Below the pieces are notes generated by a model. The model ran no database searches, was not told the origin of the DNA, and saw only the letters and a list, made by a program, of their open reading frames with translations. Below, piece by piece: positions 6,355 through 14,977 of a stretch of DNA of 37,940 nucleotides. The DNA is from Oceanispirochaeta sp. (GTDB lineage Bacteria; Spirochaetota; Spirochaetia; DSM-2461). The translations under genes were made by a program, and so were the position numbers. Position 1 is the first letter of the stretch, and each line of letters opens with the position of its first letter. The stretch lies in NCBI RefSeq assembly GCF_027859075.1, contig NZ_JAQIBL010000107.1, forward strand, positions 1 through 37,940, read 5' to 3'.

Positions 6355-8376
6355 ATGGCGATAATCCGGAAGAATCTGGACGATCCTCAGGTCGGTTCAA
6401 TTGAATCCGACCCTACTGAGGGTCAGAAAGAACTGGATCTGAGAAGTGGTGCAGCGCAAGAGACGGATTCAAAAGAGTCGGTCGGTGAAGTAAAAGAAAA
6501 AACAATAACAGTTAAAAAGGCTGCCGTCAAAAAAAGAACGATTGTCAAAAAGAAAGAGCCTATTGTGGAACCGGCTGCTGAATCCCCTGAATCTGTACAG
6601 GAATCCGAAGAGGTAGCAACCCCTCCCGCAAAAAAAGTCCGGCGTAAAAAAAGCATAAAAGAAACAGTAGGCTCCGTTGTGGCCGGTACAACGAATGACT
6701 CCGGTTCTGTAACAGGGACCGTCACTGTCACTAGTGATATGGGTGAAACAGTTGAAGCAAAGCCTGAATCGACAGAAACTGTCCCGGCCGATGGGGCTGG
6801 TTCAGAGCCTGTACATAAAGCAGGTAAACAGGAAAATCACAGCTCCAGGGCAGATTCCTCTCGATCAGACGCATCCAGATCAGACGCATCCAGATCAGAC
6901 GCATCTCGATCAGACTCATCTCGATCAGATTCCTCTCGATCAGATTCCTCTCGATCAGACTCATCTCGATCAGACTCCTCTCGATCAGACTCATCAACTC
7001 AACGAAACAACTCATTTAATAAAAGAAAAAGCGGAAAAAATAGACGGGATCAGAATTCTAACCGGGATTTAAACCGACAGGCGCGAAACCATCCGCTTCC
7101 CACTCCTGATCAACCCCGGATCACCATCAATGATTTGTCTATCATGACCATGCCGGACCTCAGGGCTTATGCTGAGGATCTGAATTTAGGCCGTGAGGAC
7201 ATGATCAGTCTTAAAAAGCAGGAAATCATTTTTTCAATTCTTAAGGCTCATATTGAGAATAATGGTGTTATTTTTGCTTATGGTTCTCTGGAAATATTAC
7301 CCGACGGTTATGGATTTCTCCGTTCCCCACAGAACTCATATCTTCCCGGAAGTGATGATATTTATATCTCTCCTTCCCAGATAAGACTGTTTAATCTGAA
7401 AACCGGGGATACCGTATACGGCCAGATCCGTTCACCCAAAGAGGGAGAACGCTTTTTTGCCATGCTCCGTGTGGTTCATGTCAACTTTGATGAACCAAGT
7501 GTGGCTCAAACCAGAGTCTCCTTTGAGAATCTGACTCCCCTTTATCCGACACAGCGATTGAATATGGAAACAAATATTGCTGATCCATCTACCAGAATGA
7601 TCAACTTGTTCTGTCCTATCGGGATGGGTCAACGAGGGCTTATCGTTTCTCCTCCCCGTTCGGGAAAAACTGTTATTTTACAGAAAATAGCCAATGCCAT
7701 CACTGAAAATCATCCGAGTGTACAACTTATCGTACTTCTGATCGACGAACGTCCTGAAGAAGTGACCGACATGAAGCGCAGTGTTCAGGGTGAAGTCATT
7801 GCTTCAACATTCGATGAACAGGCCAGCAGGCATGTTCAGGTTGCAGAAATGGTTCTAGAGAAAGCCAGGCGTCTTGTAGAGCATAAAAAGGATGTTGTCA
7901 TCCTGCTGGACTCAATTACCCGTCTGGCAAGAGCCTACAATCAGACCGTTCCCACTTCGGGGAAAATCCTTTCCGGTGGTGTGGATTCCAATGCACTTCA
8001 TAGACCAAAAAGGTTCTTTGGAGCCGCCCGTAATATTGAACATGGAGGCAGCCTGACTATTGTTGCCACCGCTCTGATCGAAACCGGGAGCCGCATGGAT
8101 GAAGTTATTTTTGAGGAATTCAAGGGTACTGGTAATATGGAACTGGTTCTGGATAGACGGCTGGCTGATAAGAGAGTCTTTCCGGCGATAAATATTAAAA
8201 AATCCGGGACAAGGAAAGAGGACTTGCTCTTGAGCAGTGAAGAACTGAACAAGATGTGGTTGCTCCGAAAGGTCATGAATCCCATGGATGATATGGAATG
8301 CACTGAAATGATTGTTGACAAAATGAGGAAAACCAAGAATAATGAGGCGTTCCTGAAGTCGATGAATTCGGCATAG
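6355..8376 (+). CDS. rho: Transcription termination factor Rho with long N-terminal extension
   Basis: Residues from about 258 to the end are a full Rho: the Rho-N helix ([19 protein letters not shown]), the cold-shock RNA-binding fold (about 310-360), the Walker A motif PPRSGKT (433-439) and a Walker B region [14 protein letters not shown]. Rho is a hexameric RNA translocase that ends transcription. At 673 aa it is about 250 residues longer than E. coli Rho. The extra part has an acidic start, Lys-rich blocks such as [14 protein letters not shown], a tract of SRSD(A/S) repeats (residues 164-213) and a basic stretch; it looks disordered. GGAG (6346-6349) precedes ATG 6355. TTGACA and TATAAT elements lie at 6311-6324 but their spacing fits no single promoter. 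rpmE follows. Confidence 0.95.
   Translation: MAIIRKNLDDPQVGSIESDPTEGQKELDLRSGAAQETDSKESVGEVKEKTITVKKAAVKKRTIVKKKEPIVEPAAESPESVQESEEVATPPAKKVRRKKSIKETVGSVVAGTTNDSGSVTGTVTVTSDMGETVEAKPESTETVPADGAGSEPVHKAGKQENHSSRADSSRSDASRSDASRSDASRSDSSRSDSSRSDSSRSDSSRSDSSRSDSSTQRNNSFNKRKSGKNRRDQNSNRDLNRQARNHPLPTPDQPRITINDLSIMTMPDLRAYAEDLNLGREDMISLKKQEIIFSILKAHIENNGVIFAYGSLEILPDGYGFLRSPQNSYLPGSDDIYISPSQIRLFNLKTGDTVYGQIRSPKEGERFFAMLRVVHVNFDEPSVAQTRVSFENLTPLYPTQRLNMETNIADPSTRMINLFCPIGMGQRGLIVSPPRSGKTVILQKIANAITENHPSVQLIVLLIDERPEEVTDMKRSVQGEVIASTFDEQASRHVQVAEMVLEKARRLVEHKKDVVILLDSITRLARAYNQTVPTSGKILSGGVDSNALHRPKRFFGAARNIEHGGSLTIVATALIETGSRMDEVIFEEFKGTGNMELVLDRRLADKRVFPAINIKKSGTRKEDLLLSSEELNKMWLLRKVMNPMDDMECTEMIVDKMRKTKNNEAFLKSMNSA
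6844..6993 (+). repeat. Ten 15-bp in-frame tandem repeats in rho
   Basis: Ten 15-bp units encode the pentapeptide SRADS once, SRSDA three times and SRSDS six times. Units vary at silent positions (TCT CGA versus TCC AGA), and some adjacent units are identical, so slippage is likely. Since units are multiples of three, copy-number change would alter length without a frameshift. Confidence 0.95.
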
Positions 8377-8424
8377 GAAGTTTCAGGTTCTTTGAAACGG
8401 AGAACCGACGGAGGATAAATAGTT

Positions 8425-8634
8425 ATGAAAGAAGGAATTCATCCCAAGTATGTGGATGCTACTGTTAAGTGCGCTTGTGGAAATGTCATTCAAACCCGTT
8501 CTACCCATGGGGATATGGAAGTTGAAATTTGCAGCTCCTGTCACCCCTTTTACACTGGTAAACAGAAATTGGTAGATACTGCAGGTCGTGTTGAAAGATT
8601 CAACAAGAAATACGGAATCAAAAGCAAAGACTGA
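8425..8634 (+). CDS. rpmE: 50S ribosomal protein L31 (zinc-binding type)
   Basis: The 69-aa protein begins [20 protein letters not shown] and carries Cys-16, Cys-18, Cys-36 and Cys-39, the four zinc ligands of C+ type L31. L31 bridges the two ribosomal subunits, and the zinc form is usually replaced by a Cys-free paralogue under zinc starvation; no such paralogue is in this window. GGAGG (8410-8414) lies 10 nt before ATG 8425. The rho-rpmE pairing is common. A strong terminator follows 30 bp after the stop. Confidence 0.97.
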   Translation: MKEGIHPKYVDATVKCACGNVIQTRSTHGDMEVEICSSCHPFYTGKQKLVDTAGRVERFNKKYGIKSKD

Positions 8635-8663
8635 AATTACTTCAGTTTAATGACAAAAAATGA

Positions 8664-8689
8664 CCACTCCCTTCAGGGAGTGGTTTTTT
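8664..8689 (+). terminator. Intrinsic terminator after rpmE
   Basis: CCACTCCC (8664-8671) and GGGAGTGG (8676-8683) form a perfect 8-bp stem with a TTCA loop, followed by TTTTTT. Confidence 0.93.
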
Positions 8690-8734
8690 GTTGCCCTTAT
8701 ATAGGGGCTTAATTTTCGGTCCAGGGTTTTTTTA

Positions 8735-8763
8735 TTGAATTATTGGTGAACATGACGTAATAT
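8735..8763 (+). promoter_or_regulatory. Promoter for galactokinase-like / surE operon
   Basis: TTGAAT (8735-8740) and TAATAT (8758-8763) are 17 bp apart. The leader to ATG 8801 is about 30 nt. Confidence 0.65.
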
Positions 8764-8800
8764 AAAAGTGGGTTTTTAACATCAGAATTTAAGGCTAAAC

Positions 8801-9955
8801 ATGGAAGATTTGCATACCCTTCATAAGAATATTTACGGAAAAGAACCGGATGTTATCGTTCGGGTTCCTGGAAAGCTTAATCTTATGGGGGAACATACGG
8901 AGTACTTTGAAGGACTCGTCCTTGCCGTGGCCGTAAACAAATTTATTGAAGTATCCATCTCTGAACGGGATGACAATTCACTAAGGGTTTACTCCGTAAC
9001 TTATAATGAAAGAAAAAAGTCCTCCTTATCCGGTCTGAAATACAAAAGAGAGGACCGCTGGGCCAATTATGTTAAGGGTGCCATAGCCGTGATGCTTCAG
9101 CTTGGATGTCCGGTTAAAGGACTGGATATCACCATCAACAGTGAGATCCCGGAGCAGGTAGGGCTGGGTTCCTCATCCTCTTTGACACTGGCTCTGGTAT
9201 CGGCTCTTAAAAAACTCTATGACTTTGAAATTTCTGATATTCAGCTTGTAGAATCTGCCCGCTTATCTGAATTGAAATTCATGCAGAAAGATCCCGGTCT
9301 GGCAGCCTGTGCTGTTTCCTATTTTGCCAAGGAAGATCAGGCCTTACTCATAGATACAAAAACCATGGACATCCTGACCATTAACATGGATTTCAAGCCC
9401 ATCATACTCCTGGTGACAGATTCCAATGTTCCTAATGGAATCGGGTACGGCGAGGCTGATGATCTGAGAAAGGATTTTGATGAATGTAAGAAGCTGTTAA
9501 ACAGCCATGGCCGTCATATCACTCTCAGAGATATGACGATACAGGACATAAGAGTTGAACTGGACCTTCTCCCCGAGCATCTCAGAAGGCGTTCTATCCA
9601 TATAATTGAAGAAAATCTGAGGGTGAGAGAGTTGAAGGCAGCTCTGGAGCACAATGATCTGATCCTGGCGGGAAAGTTGATGTACCGCTCCCATGAGAGT
9701 CTCCGTGATTTGCTCGAAATTTCCTGTCCAGAACTGGACTGGCTTGTGAAAAGGGCCTTTGAAACCAATGGAGTCATGGGCTCCCGCATGGTGGGAAATG
9801 GCTTTGGCGGTTGTACAATCAACCTGATAAATGGTAATAATATTCCATTATACGATGAGCATCTTGAAGAATATGACAGGATATTCGGCTTCAAGGCGGA
9901 TTATTTTATCTGCACTCCCGTATCAGGTCTGAAAGCATTACAGGATAAAGAGTAA
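8801..9955 (+). CDS. GHMP kinase of the galactokinase family, catalytic Asp replaced
   Basis: The 384-aa length and three motifs fit galactokinase: PGKLNLMGEHTEYFEG (residues 23-38), the phosphate loop GLGSSSSL (121-128) and GNGFGGC (332-338). However, the catalytic segment normally reading GIMDQ is GLAAC here (166-170). A gapless alignment from KF(M/V) to ALLID puts Ala-169 where the catalytic Asp belongs. The Arg of the first motif is Lys-25, and the sugar-contacting Asp of GEHTDY is Glu. So ATP binding may survive, but normal galactose phosphorylation is doubtful. It could act on another substrate or as a sensor, as yeast Gal3p does. It lies 6 bp before surE. Confidence 0.8.
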   Translation: MEDLHTLHKNIYGKEPDVIVRVPGKLNLMGEHTEYFEGLVLAVAVNKFIEVSISERDDNSLRVYSVTYNERKKSSLSGLKYKREDRWANYVKGAIAVMLQLGCPVKGLDITINSEIPEQVGLGSSSSLTLALVSALKKLYDFEISDIQLVESARLSELKFMQKDPGLAACAVSYFAKEDQALLIDTKTMDILTINMDFKPIILLVTDSNVPNGIGYGEADDLRKDFDECKKLLNSHGRHITLRDMTIQDIRVELDLLPEHLRRRSIHIIEENLRVRELKAALEHNDLILAGKLMYRSHESLRDLLEISCPELDWLVKRAFETNGVMGSRMVGNGFGGCTINLINGNNIPLYDEHLEEYDRIFGFKADYFICTPVSGLKALQDKE

Positions 9956-9961
9956 AATTTC

Positions 9962-10711
9962 ATGAAAATATTAATCACAAATGATGATGGGATTGAGAGT
10001 CCCGGCATATTAAGCCTCAGGGATGTATTGTCCCGGAAACACGATGTCTGGGTCATGGCTCCCGATGGAGACCGCAGCGGATACTCTCATTCCATTACCC
10101 TCAGGAATCCTGTGAAAATTGAAAAGCTGGGACATCACTTGTATCGCTGTTCGGGGACACCCGTTGACTGTGTTGTCTATGGGCTGGCGGGGTACCTGGA
10201 GGAAGACTTTGATGTCATTCTCTCGGGCATCAATATCGGTCCCAATATGGGGACGGATATACTTTATTCCGGAACGGCTGCGGCTGCCAGGCAGGGGGCT
10301 CTTAAAAATATTCCCTCCATAGCCTTGTCTTTAAATCAGTTTGAACCTCCCTTCGATTTTGACTCTATTTCCGAATTTTTACTCTACCGGCTTGAAAATC
10401 TGGTATCCCTTTGGGAAGACAGTTGTTTTTTGAATATGAACTTTCCCGATAAGATGGTTGAGAATAGTGAAATGAAATGGTGCTGGCCCGCCAAACGGAT
10501 CTACCGGGACGAGATTGTCCAGTTTCAGCCTCCCAGAGAGAAAGGAACATTCTGTTTCCTTAAGGGGTGTCTGATTCAATCTGAAGAGGAGGAAGGATCG
10601 GATGCTCTGGCTGTGCATTCCGGTTTTGTGTCCATCTCAGCGATCTCTCTGTCCCCATCCATCGTACCCCATATCGGGTCGGTTAATGAAAAAGCCGGGT
10701 CAGTCTGCTGA
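9962..10711 (+). CDS. surE: 5'/3'-nucleotidase SurE
   Basis: The N-terminus MKILITNDDGIESPG holds the metal-binding Asp pair (Asp-8, Asp-9). SGYSHSIT, GTPVDCVVYGL and LSGINIGPNMGTDILYSGT follow, as in all SurE proteins. SurE is a metal-dependent nucleotidase that removes phosphate from nucleoside monophosphates and helps stationary-phase survival in E. coli. The 249 aa agree with the family. The gene starts 6 bp after the galactokinase-like gene and its TGA overlaps the ATG of the following TPR gene, so it is in a tightly packed operon. Confidence 0.95.
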   Translation: MKILITNDDGIESPGILSLRDVLSRKHDVWVMAPDGDRSGYSHSITLRNPVKIEKLGHHLYRCSGTPVDCVVYGLAGYLEEDFDVILSGINIGPNMGTDILYSGTAAAARQGALKNIPSIALSLNQFEPPFDFDSISEFLLYRLENLVSLWEDSCFLNMNFPDKMVENSEMKWCWPAKRIYRDEIVQFQPPREKGTFCFLKGCLIQSEEEEGSDALAVHSGFVSISAISLSPSIVPHIGSVNEKAGSVC

Positions 10712-11382
10712 TGACTTTTCGGGAAGACGGTTTGAATTTATACAATAATGGTCTGTACCAGGAAGCTCTTGATGCTCTTTTGTCTGAAGATATTGATCCG
10801 GTAGATGACCCCGAACTGGCTTATTTGATGGGACTTTGTTATACCCGTCTGGAGGAGTTCAGTGCAGCAGTTTTCTATCTGGAAAAAGCCACGGAAAGGG
10901 ACATCTCCCTTATCAGAGTCTTTCAGTGCCGTATGGTACTCAGTTATGTCTATAACATTACCAGAGATTTTAAGAGTGCCGAGAAACAGTTGAAGAAGGT
11001 TCTGGAAGACGGCTTTGAATCCTGCCAGATCTTCACATCTTTGGGTTATGCCCTCTGGAGTCAGAAGAAAGTGGAGGAGAGCATCGATTTTCTTTCCCGC
11101 TCTCTTGAAATGGACCCTGATAATGCAAATACCTTGAATTCCATGGGATATATCATGGCTGATGAGGGGATCAATCCAGAAAAAGCCGTCGAGTACTGCC
11201 ATCTGGCATTGTCTTTCCAGCCGGATAATGGGAATTATCTGGATTCTTTGGCTTGGGCACTTTTCAGGACCGGAAAATTGAAAGAGGCCCGCAACTATGC
11301 GGAAAGAGCCTTGGATGCCGGTGCTGATAAATCAGTTTGCAGGGAGCATCTGAATATGATAGATCAGTATGATAAATTTTAA
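10711..11382 (+). CDS. TPR-repeat protein, 223 aa
   Basis: The protein is built of about five tetratricopeptide units, for example LAYLMGLCYTRLEEFSAAVF, then CQIFTSLGYALWSQKKVEES, PDNANTLNSMGYIMADEG and NGNYLDSLAWALFRTGKLKE. There is no signal peptide or membrane segment, so it is probably a cytoplasmic scaffold. It is joined to surE by a TGATG overlap and overlaps the next gene by 14 nt. A partner among the neighbouring products, such as the secreted NHL/VWA protein, cannot be deduced. The specific function is unknown. Confidence 0.85.
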   Translation: MTFREDGLNLYNNGLYQEALDALLSEDIDPVDDPELAYLMGLCYTRLEEFSAAVFYLEKATERDISLIRVFQCRMVLSYVYNITRDFKSAEKQLKKVLEDGFESCQIFTSLGYALWSQKKVEESIDFLSRSLEMDPDNANTLNSMGYIMADEGINPEKAVEYCHLALSFQPDNGNYLDSLAWALFRTGKLKEARNYAERALDAGADKSVCREHLNMIDQYDKF

Positions 11383-13408
11383 GAAGGCTTTGCCCCTTAT
11401 TTTTCTTTTTCTCTCTTCCCTCTTACCGGCTCAACAGAACCGGGTTTCTGATTCAGTGGCAATCAGGGCGGCGGAAGAGTTGCGCTGGGGAGTCATCTCC
11501 TTTCATCAGGGTCTCTTTAATAAGGCCATCCTATCCCTCGAAAAATCACTGGCATTGGATGCGGGTAATGATTTGACACGTTTCTGGCTGGGACGGAGTT
11601 ATTATCAATCCGGATTTGAAGAAGCCGCCCTTAACGAATGGGAAAATCTTATCTCCGGAGGGAAGGCCGGATCAACCTTGCTCAGTTTTGTTGAAATCAT
11701 AACCGACCGGAGGGGGTTGGCCAGAGAGCTGAAGTCCAGCGGCCAACTCGTAGAACTGTTTGAAATTCCAAGGGAACAGGCAGGCATCAACTACTACGAC
11801 CGACCTGTCTCTGTTGCGGCTTCGCCTCAGAGGGACGGAAGCTTTTATCTTCTTTCTTACCTGAATGGCAATCTCATCAGAATCACAACCACCGGACGGA
11901 TACACCATGTTCTGGCCGGGGGGCTGCTGGGCTTCGACAGACCCTGGGACATTGCCTTTCTTCCTGAAAACAAATTGATTATATCCGAATACGGTGCGGA
12001 TCAGCTCTCGGTCTGCAATCCCGAGGGTTTTAGAATCCAGACTATCGGTTCCAAAGGGACGGCACCTGGAGAACTTTTAGGACCACAGTATATGGCTGTT
12101 TCCGAGGATGGATATATCTATGTATCTGAATGGGGCAACAGGAGAATCAGCAAATTTAATCTAGAGGGTGAGTTCATCCTGAGTTTTGGTGAACGCCGTA
12201 CGGACTATTCCGGTTTAAGTGGTCCCAGCGGGATTGCCCTGCGTAACAATAGTGTTTATGTTGCTGATTCCAAGAACGGAAGGATTGAAGTCTTTGATAA
12301 AAGCGGAAACTATCTCAAGCCTCTGATCAGAGATGGTCTGAAGTCTCCCGAAGGGCTGTTGTTTACTTCTGACAGTTCCCTGCTTATTGCCGATGCCGGA
12401 CGGATCATGGTTTATAATCTGGAGAATGATGTCCTTTCTGTCTCTTCTGACCTGGGAGGCAAGGGGAAGAGAATCCTCAGTATCTGCCAGGATGAGAATG
12501 GTAATATAATCTCCGCCGATTTTGATAATAATTCTGTTTCGGTCATGACTGATGTCTCTACTCTCTATGCCGGTCTGTTCCTTAGAATCAACCGGATTGT
12601 TACGGATGAATACCCCCAGGTTCATGTGGATTTTACGGTGGAAGACCGTTGGGGGAAACCCGTTGTCGGACTGGATAAATTGAATTTTTTTATCAGAGAA
12701 AAAGATCGGAATGTAGAAAATTTTGAGATAAGCTATACGGGTTACAATAATCGTGACCTGAGTCTGGCTGTGGTGGTTGATAAAAGCAGCCGTCTTCAAA
12801 GCAGCGATGAGATCATGAGAGACGGTGTTCGGGAGTTGTTCCGCCACTTGAATCCCGGTGATGATCGCTATCTGATCGGGGCCATGGATGCACCCCAGCT
12901 GCTTGCCGAGCCCGGAGATAATACTTTGGATGCTCTGGTGCGCATGATGGATGGATGGAGCCCTACTAGTGATGTGGCTTCCGGATTGAGGCTAGGTGCT
13001 TCCTACCTGCTGCCCGGTCGAAAGAGGAAGGCCATGGTTTTCCTGACAGACGGGAATATTCATAGGGATACTTTTATCCAGTATGGACTGCAGGATATGG
13101 CGCAATACATGAAGAATAACGGTATTTCCTTCTTTCCTGTCTACCTGGATGCGGAGCTGCGGAATGAAGAACTGGACTATATCGCCCGGGAAACCGGCGG
13201 AACAAGTCAGTATCTCTTTCAGCCCAGGGGTATCCTTCCTTTACTGGAGCAGGTCCGGAGTGATGTGAACGGTTTTTATACGTTGACATATGATTCTCTG
13301 GCCTATTCTGATTTTGGAAGAGCCTATATCCCTCTATCGCTGGAAGTCAATTTTGTGAAAAAGAGCGGCAGAGATGAGATGGGTTTTTATGCTCCTCTGG
13401 AATATTGA
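11369..13408 (+). CDS. Secreted TPR / NHL-propeller / von Willebrand A protein
   Basis: A signal peptide (MINFKKALPLIFLFLSSLLP, cleavage near AQQ) is followed by a short TPR-like part (residues about 25-95). Several NHL beta-propeller repeats come next (about 155-390, for example GPQYMAVSEDGYIYVSEWGN). The C-terminal VWA-like domain has LAVVVDKSSRL at its metal site and FLTDGN further on. The canonical site DxSxS reads DKSSR here, so metal-dependent ligand binding may be weakened. The protein is probably periplasmic or on the outer face, acting as a binding platform. Start ATG 11369 overlaps the TPR gene and lacks a clear ribosome-binding site, which suggests coupled translation. No close namesake is recognised. 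Confidence 0.82.
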   Translation: MINFKKALPLIFLFLSSLLPAQQNRVSDSVAIRAAEELRWGVISFHQGLFNKAILSLEKSLALDAGNDLTRFWLGRSYYQSGFEEAALNEWENLISGGKAGSTLLSFVEIITDRRGLARELKSSGQLVELFEIPREQAGINYYDRPVSVAASPQRDGSFYLLSYLNGNLIRITTTGRIHHVLAGGLLGFDRPWDIAFLPENKLIISEYGADQLSVCNPEGFRIQTIGSKGTAPGELLGPQYMAVSEDGYIYVSEWGNRRISKFNLEGEFILSFGERRTDYSGLSGPSGIALRNNSVYVADSKNGRIEVFDKSGNYLKPLIRDGLKSPEGLLFTSDSSLLIADAGRIMVYNLENDVLSVSSDLGGKGKRILSICQDENGNIISADFDNNSVSVMTDVSTLYAGLFLRINRIVTDEYPQVHVDFTVEDRWGKPVVGLDKLNFFIREKDRNVENFEISYTGYNNRDLSLAVVVDKSSRLQSSDEIMRDGVRELFRHLNPGDDRYLIGAMDAPQLLAEPGDNTLDALVRMMDGWSPTSDVASGLRLGASYLLPGRKRKAMVFLTDGNIHRDTFIQYGLQDMAQYMKNNGISFFPVYLDAELRNEELDYIARETGGTSQYLFQPRGILPLLEQVRSDVNGFYTLTYDSLAYSDFGRAYIPLSLEVNFVKKSGRDEMGFYAPLEY

Positions 13409-13453
13409 TCGTCTCTGATAAAATCGGCAGCGGATAAAAACCCGGATATATAA

Positions 13454-13801
13454 ATGGTAAAATGGATTAAAATGAGAGCTCAGTTTCTGAATGAATATTG
13501 GGAGTCCCTCTGTCATGGATGTGGCAAATGCTGTTATGAAAAACATTTCCTCCCCAAGGGGACTCTTGTCATCGACTTTGACAGGCCCTGCCGGTTTCTG
13601 AATGAAGACATAAAACGTTGTACTGTCTACGTAAACCGCTTTAATGCCTGCAGGGAGTGCCAGAAAATCACTTTCTGGACGGCCTTGTTTTCTCCGGCCC
13701 TACCGCCGGACTGCGGTTATGTCGTAAAAATAAGGGGTGCCTTTAAGCACCCCTTGAAAACATTAAAATCCTGGAAATTTATTCGGCGTTTACTGCAATG
13801 A
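13454..13801 (+). CDS. Cys-rich YcgN/YkgJ-type metal-cluster protein
   Basis: The 115-aa product has nine Cys residues arranged as CHGCGKCC (Cys-20, 23, 26, 27), then single Cys near CRFL and CTVY, CRECQ and DCGY. The order CGxCC ... C ... CxxY ... LPPxC is that of the UPF0260/YkgJ group, thought to bind an Fe-S or zinc cluster; the activity is unknown. ATG 13454 has no good ribosome-binding site and a second ATG lies six codons on (13472). The last 23 bp overlap the 3' end of the opposing gene, and the terminator of that gene is inside this coding region. Confidence 0.75.
   Translation: MVKWIKMRAQFLNEYWESLCHGCGKCCYEKHFLPKGTLVIDFDRPCRFLNEDIKRCTVYVNRFNACRECQKITFWTALFSPALPPDCGYVVKIRGAFKHPLKTLKSWKFIRRLLQ
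13726..13753 (-). terminator. Terminator of the reverse-strand gene, inside the YcgN-like gene
   Basis: On the reverse strand GGGGTGC (13753-13747) and GCACCCC (13740-13734) form a perfect 7-bp stem with a TTAAAG loop, followed by TTATTTTT. It lies 26 bp after the stop of the 13779-14477 gene, within the forward gene's coding sequence. Confidence 0.8.
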
Positions 13802-14477
13802 GCCGCCAACCTTCTCTGTATTCCCTGAAATAAAACTTGTGCAGTCTTCCGTAAAATCCAAACTCGTCATCAAATATCCTGATACCCTCTTCAGTCAGGC
13901 TGACACTCGCCACCCAGGAGCTGCCTTCCGGCATTATATAGATACGATTAAGTGAGTAGATTGAAACGGGATCGATCCTGTCCAAAGGGTATTTTTTGAA
14001 AACCTGCCGGACAAAGGTCAGAACTTCTTTTTTTTCAACACCATCGTCATAACCAGGCAGATAGAGTCTTGTTGACAGGAGAGACGCCAGATCTCGCTCA
14101 TTTTCCGAGAAAACGGCGCGCATCAGTTTTCCAAAAAAATACTGAACTGCTGCCGGTTCTTTACCGCTTGGCCTGACGGGAGATAAAGTTGTCAATGGGC
14201 CGGCTTCTACGGGAGAGTCGGGGTAATCCATATTCTCTATTCCTGGAAAAATTTCATCAGCCATGCGTTTATATGCATCGCCTTTCTCATTCTCTCCCAA
14301 TTCGCCATATTGTTCTCCCACAGCCAGATAGGCTCCGGCTATCACAAGTCTTTCACTCTCTGAATACTCTTCAAAAAAACTCTCACCAGCTGTCGCACTC
14401 ATGGTGATTATAAAAAACATCACAGTCAGTAGGTTGAGAGGTCTGATTATTAAGAACCCTTTTCTGATATAATTCAT
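13779..14477 (-). CDS. Secreted protein of unknown function, 232 aa
   Basis: A long N-terminal signal sequence is visible: a basic start MNYIRKGFLIIRP, a hydrophobic core LLTVMFFIITMS and cleavage near ATAGE. The mature part begins with helical, TPR-like sequence (SERLVIAGAYLAVGEQYGEL) and ends with beta-rich sequence (FGFYGRLHKFYFREYREGW) reminiscent of SnoaL/NTF2-like domains. That resemblance is an impression, not an assignment. GGGGAGATATGTT precedes the ATG and a promoter lies at 14517-14545. It is probably a single-gene unit in the periplasm or lipid-free envelope. Confidence 0.75.
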   Translation of the reverse strand: MNYIRKGFLIIRPLNLLTVMFFIITMSATAGESFFEEYSESERLVIAGAYLAVGEQYGELGENEKGDAYKRMADEIFPGIENMDYPDSPVEAGPLTTLSPVRPSGKEPAAVQYFFGKLMRAVFSENERDLASLLSTRLYLPGYDDGVEKKEVLTFVRQVFKKYPLDRIDPVSIYSLNRIYIMPEGSSWVASVSLTEEGIRIFDDEFGFYGRLHKFYFREYREGWRLIAVNAE

Positions 14478-14516
14478 AACATATCTCCCCGCATTGAATC
14501 ATTGTTGTTCTTTTTT

Positions 14517-14545
14517 AGTATAGTACCAGCAAACTTAAAAGTAAA
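14517..14545 (-). promoter_or_regulatory. Promoter of the 232-aa secreted protein gene
   Basis: On the reverse strand TTTACT (14545-14540) and TATACT (14522-14517) are 17 bp apart, leaving a leader of about 30 nt with a GGGGAG ribosome-binding site. Confidence 0.6.
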
Positions 14546-14662
14546 TCATGTGTCTACTCTTATCCGTAAGATGATTTTTTTCCTGAACTCTCTGTCTTTA
14601 AAAATAACTGGTAAGCTGTCAAATAGATTGAAAGGGGCGGAAAAAATCAGTACATTAATGGA

Positions 14663-14974
14663 ATGGCAGGACAAAACAGCTTTGATAGCGATTTTTTAAA
14701 TCAGGTGGACGAAGGGCTCAAAGAGCCTGATATGTACAGAGTCCTTCTGTTGAATGATGACTATACAACTCAGGACTTTGTTGTAGAAGTTCTAGTGACG
14801 ATTTTTCATAAACAGCCCGTGGATGCGACCCGGATCATGCTGGATGTGCATAAAAAAGGACGTGGTATGGTGGGTTTGTTTACCTTCGATATCGCTTCGA
14901 CTAAGGTTAAGCAGGTAAAAGAGCTGGCTAAACAGAGGGAATACCCCTTGAAATGCGTCATGGAGAAGGCTTGA
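14663..14974 (+). CDS. clpS: ATP-dependent Clp protease adaptor ClpS
   Basis: The 103-aa protein matches ClpS: YRVLLLNDDYTTQDFVVEVL (binding pocket for the N-terminal residue, with the Asn-Asp-Asp segment) and IMLDVHKKGRGMVGLF. ClpS recognises proteins with N-terminal Leu, Phe, Tyr or Trp and hands them to ClpA. The N-terminal tail of about 20 residues, which enters ClpA, is present. The start at ATG 14663 has no nearby ribosome-binding site (AAGGGGCGG is about 25 nt upstream), and no in-frame alternative exists. clpA begins 3 bp after the stop. Confidence 0.95.
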   Translation: MAGQNSFDSDFLNQVDEGLKEPDMYRVLLLNDDYTTQDFVVEVLVTIFHKQPVDATRIMLDVHKKGRGMVGLFTFDIASTKVKQVKELAKQREYPLKCVMEKA

Positions 14975-14977
14975 GAT

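Noticed and set aside
6734-7072. 112-aa forward frame with DQTHP-type repeats
   Set aside because: It is the second reading frame of the rho repeat tract, so its repeats are only a shadow.
12215-12847. 210-aa reverse frame
   Set aside because: Opposite the NHL/VWA coding region, which has signal peptide and repeats; no support for the reverse frame.
14502-14699. 65-aa forward frame before clpS
   Set aside because: It runs into clpS out of frame and has no ribosome-binding site.
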